Below are positions 63,061 to 64,000 of a stretch of DNA of 64,000 bases, piece by piece. Position 1 is the first letter of the stretch; the number at the start of each line of letters is the position of its first letter. The stretch spans positions 1-64,000 of the forward strand of contig CAVQMN010000002.1 in NCBI GenBank assembly GCA_963713625.1, given 5' to 3'. The notes under the pieces are model-generated. The model had not been told where the DNA came from. It worked only from the letters and a program-made list of their open reading frames with translations, and searched no databases. This DNA comes from Bog-756 sp963713625 (GTDB lineage Bacteria > Actinomycetota > Acidimicrobiia > Acidimicrobiales > RAAP-2). The translations under genes and the position numbers were made by a program.

Positions 63061-64000
63061 GCGTGCCACCGTGTGCCGTTGTCGGTGTGGGCCAGACCCA
63101 CCACAAGTCCCGGCGTCTCGACGTGTCCTTCGGCGGGCTGGTCCGGGAGGCGGTGTTCCGTGCCCTCGATGATGCCCACATGACCCTGGCCGACATCGAC
63201 GCCGTCGTCCTGGGCAAGGCTCCCGACCTCTTCGAAGGGGTCATGAAGCCCGAGCTCTATCTGTCGGACGCGCTGGGAGCGGTGGGCAAGCCCATGTTCC
63301 GGGTGCATACCGCAGGATCGGTGGGCGGCACCACCGCCATCGTGGCTGCCTCGCATGTCCAGGTCGGAAAACACCGCACGGTGCTGGCCGTGGCATTCGA
63401 GAAGCAGTCCGAGGGCAATGCCCAGTTCGCGCTGGGGAGTGGCAAAGGGGCATCCCTCGGAGCGGGGGGAGCCTTCGCCCCCTTCATCCGGGCCTACATC
63501 CAGCGCAGCGGTGCCCCCGAGCACATCGGCTGGAAGGTGGCCGTCAAGGACAGGCTGAACGCCCTGAAGAACCCGTACGCCCACCTGAAGATCGAGGACA
63601 TCTCCATCGAAAAGGTCAAGGCCTCGCCCATGATGTGGGAACCGACCAGGTTCCTCGAGTCCTGCCCATCATCCGATGGGGCCTGCGCTGTGGTGATCAC
63701 CGACGAGTCGGGTGGTCGCGCTGCGGCTGCGGACGGACGCCCACCGGCATGGATACTGGGGTCCTCCTCGCGCTCCGAGCCGCCGAGCTTCCCCGGCCGC
63801 GATCCGGTTCGTCCTGCCGCCGCGCTGCAGTGTGCGGCTGACGTCTACGCCGATGCCGGCATCACCGATCCGCGTCGTCAGATCGACATGGCAGAGCTGT
63901 ATGTTCCCTTCTCCTGGCTGGAGCCCATCTGGCTCGAGGCCTTCGGTCTCGCCGAGGAGGGCGAGGGTTGGAAGCTGGTCGACGACGGTACGACCGAGCT
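63057..64000 (+). CDS. thiolase-like lipid-transfer protein (Ltp3-like), C-terminus cut by the window
   Basis: At least 314 aa, truncated by the right edge. CAVVGVGQTHHKSRRLDVSFGGLVREAVFRALDDAHMTLADIDAVV is the N-terminus. HTAGSVGGTTAIVAASHVQ again lacks the Cys found in true thiolases. GAGGAFAPFIRAYIQRSG, KNPYAHLKIEDISIEKV and EPTRFLESCPSSDGACAVVI follow the SCP2-thiolase pattern, and the last residues MAELYVPFSW precede the missing end. Matches Rv3523 (ltp3) by position and length so far. It should act with the DUF35 and Ltp4-like proteins. Confidence 0.87.
   Translation, partial: MSVPPCAVVGVGQTHHKSRRLDVSFGGLVREAVFRALDDAHMTLADIDAVVLGKAPDLFEGVMKPELYLSDALGAVGKPMFRVHTAGSVGGTTAIVAASHVQVGKHRTVLAVAFEKQSEGNAQFALGSGKGASLGAGGAFAPFIRAYIQRSGAPEHIGWKVAVKDRLNALKNPYAHLKIEDISIEKVKASPMMWEPTRFLESCPSSDGACAVVITDESGGRAAAADGRPPAWILGSSSRSEPPSFPGRDPVRPAAALQCAADVYADAGITDPRRQIDMAELYVPFSWLEPIWLEAFGLAEEGEGWKLVDDGTTE

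Overview
This window is high-GC and gene-dense and most likely comes from an actinobacterium. The evidence is two mycothiol-type DinB/maleylpyruvate-isomerase proteins, ECF41 and ECF42 sigma-factor modules, an F420-type LLM oxidoreductase, and a DUF35-thiolase-thiolase operon laid out like mycobacterial Rv3521-ltp4-ltp3. Four secreted proteins carry a GYWLVASDGG-type C-terminal repeat that I associate with Acidimicrobiia. The class-level placement is inference; no rRNA or complete tRNA is present to anchor it.

Left part (1-13 kb). The window opens inside a LuxR/AAA-type signalling ATPase. An export/membrane operon follows (permease, membrane protein, 63-aa protein), divergent from a frameshifted SDR plus alpha/beta-hydrolase pair; two identical-type palindromes lie between them. 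From 5.1 to 7.5 kb a small module (ECF41 sigma factor, its carboxymuconolactone-decarboxylase partner and a recognisable ECF41 promoter) is bracketed by two direct repeats whose 43-bp identical core looks like the 3' half of a tRNA-Lys gene. An IS481-type transposase remnant sits next to the left repeat and a decayed SnoaL-like gene next to the right one. Then come a DUF1059 protein, a cupin and its divergent TetR regulator, an uncharacterised protein, an FAD monooxygenase and a zinc alcohol dehydrogenase.

Middle (13-33 kb). This is mostly small regulator-plus-enzyme units: ArsR-SRPBCC-SRPBCC, TetR-DinB with an MBL-fold protein, an ICMT-type methyltransferase, several GNAT acetyltransferases, cupins, a PaiB-like FMN protein and three RibD-C/dihydrofolate-reductase-like genes, one of them broken. 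Larger genes are a secreted FnIII/YVTN-propeller protein, a sulfotransferase with an extra beta-sandwich domain, an epimerase, and a coupled DapB-like dehydrogenase plus a protein of unknown function.

Surface-protein region (33-52 kb). Four secreted proteins share the same approximately 42-residue C-terminal repeat module but have different N-termini: an unknown domain (apparently frameshifted), a GH-A-like glycosidase plus Ig domain, a ScyD/ScyE propeller, and five Ig-like domains. Between them lie a class C beta-lactamase-like hydrolase, a V4R-GAF-GAF-GGDEF diguanylate cyclase with an intact I-site, and a GT-C-like membrane protein. This points to cell-surface or extracellular-matrix biology.

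Right part (52-64 kb). Formate-tetrahydrofolate ligase, an ECF42 sigma factor overlapping its YCII/DGPF partner, an MFS exporter overlapping a MarR regulator with two palindromes abutting the start codon, a TMEM175-like channel, an LLM oxidoreductase, PanB, a Nudix hydrolase, and the DUF35-thiolase-thiolase operon that runs off the right edge.
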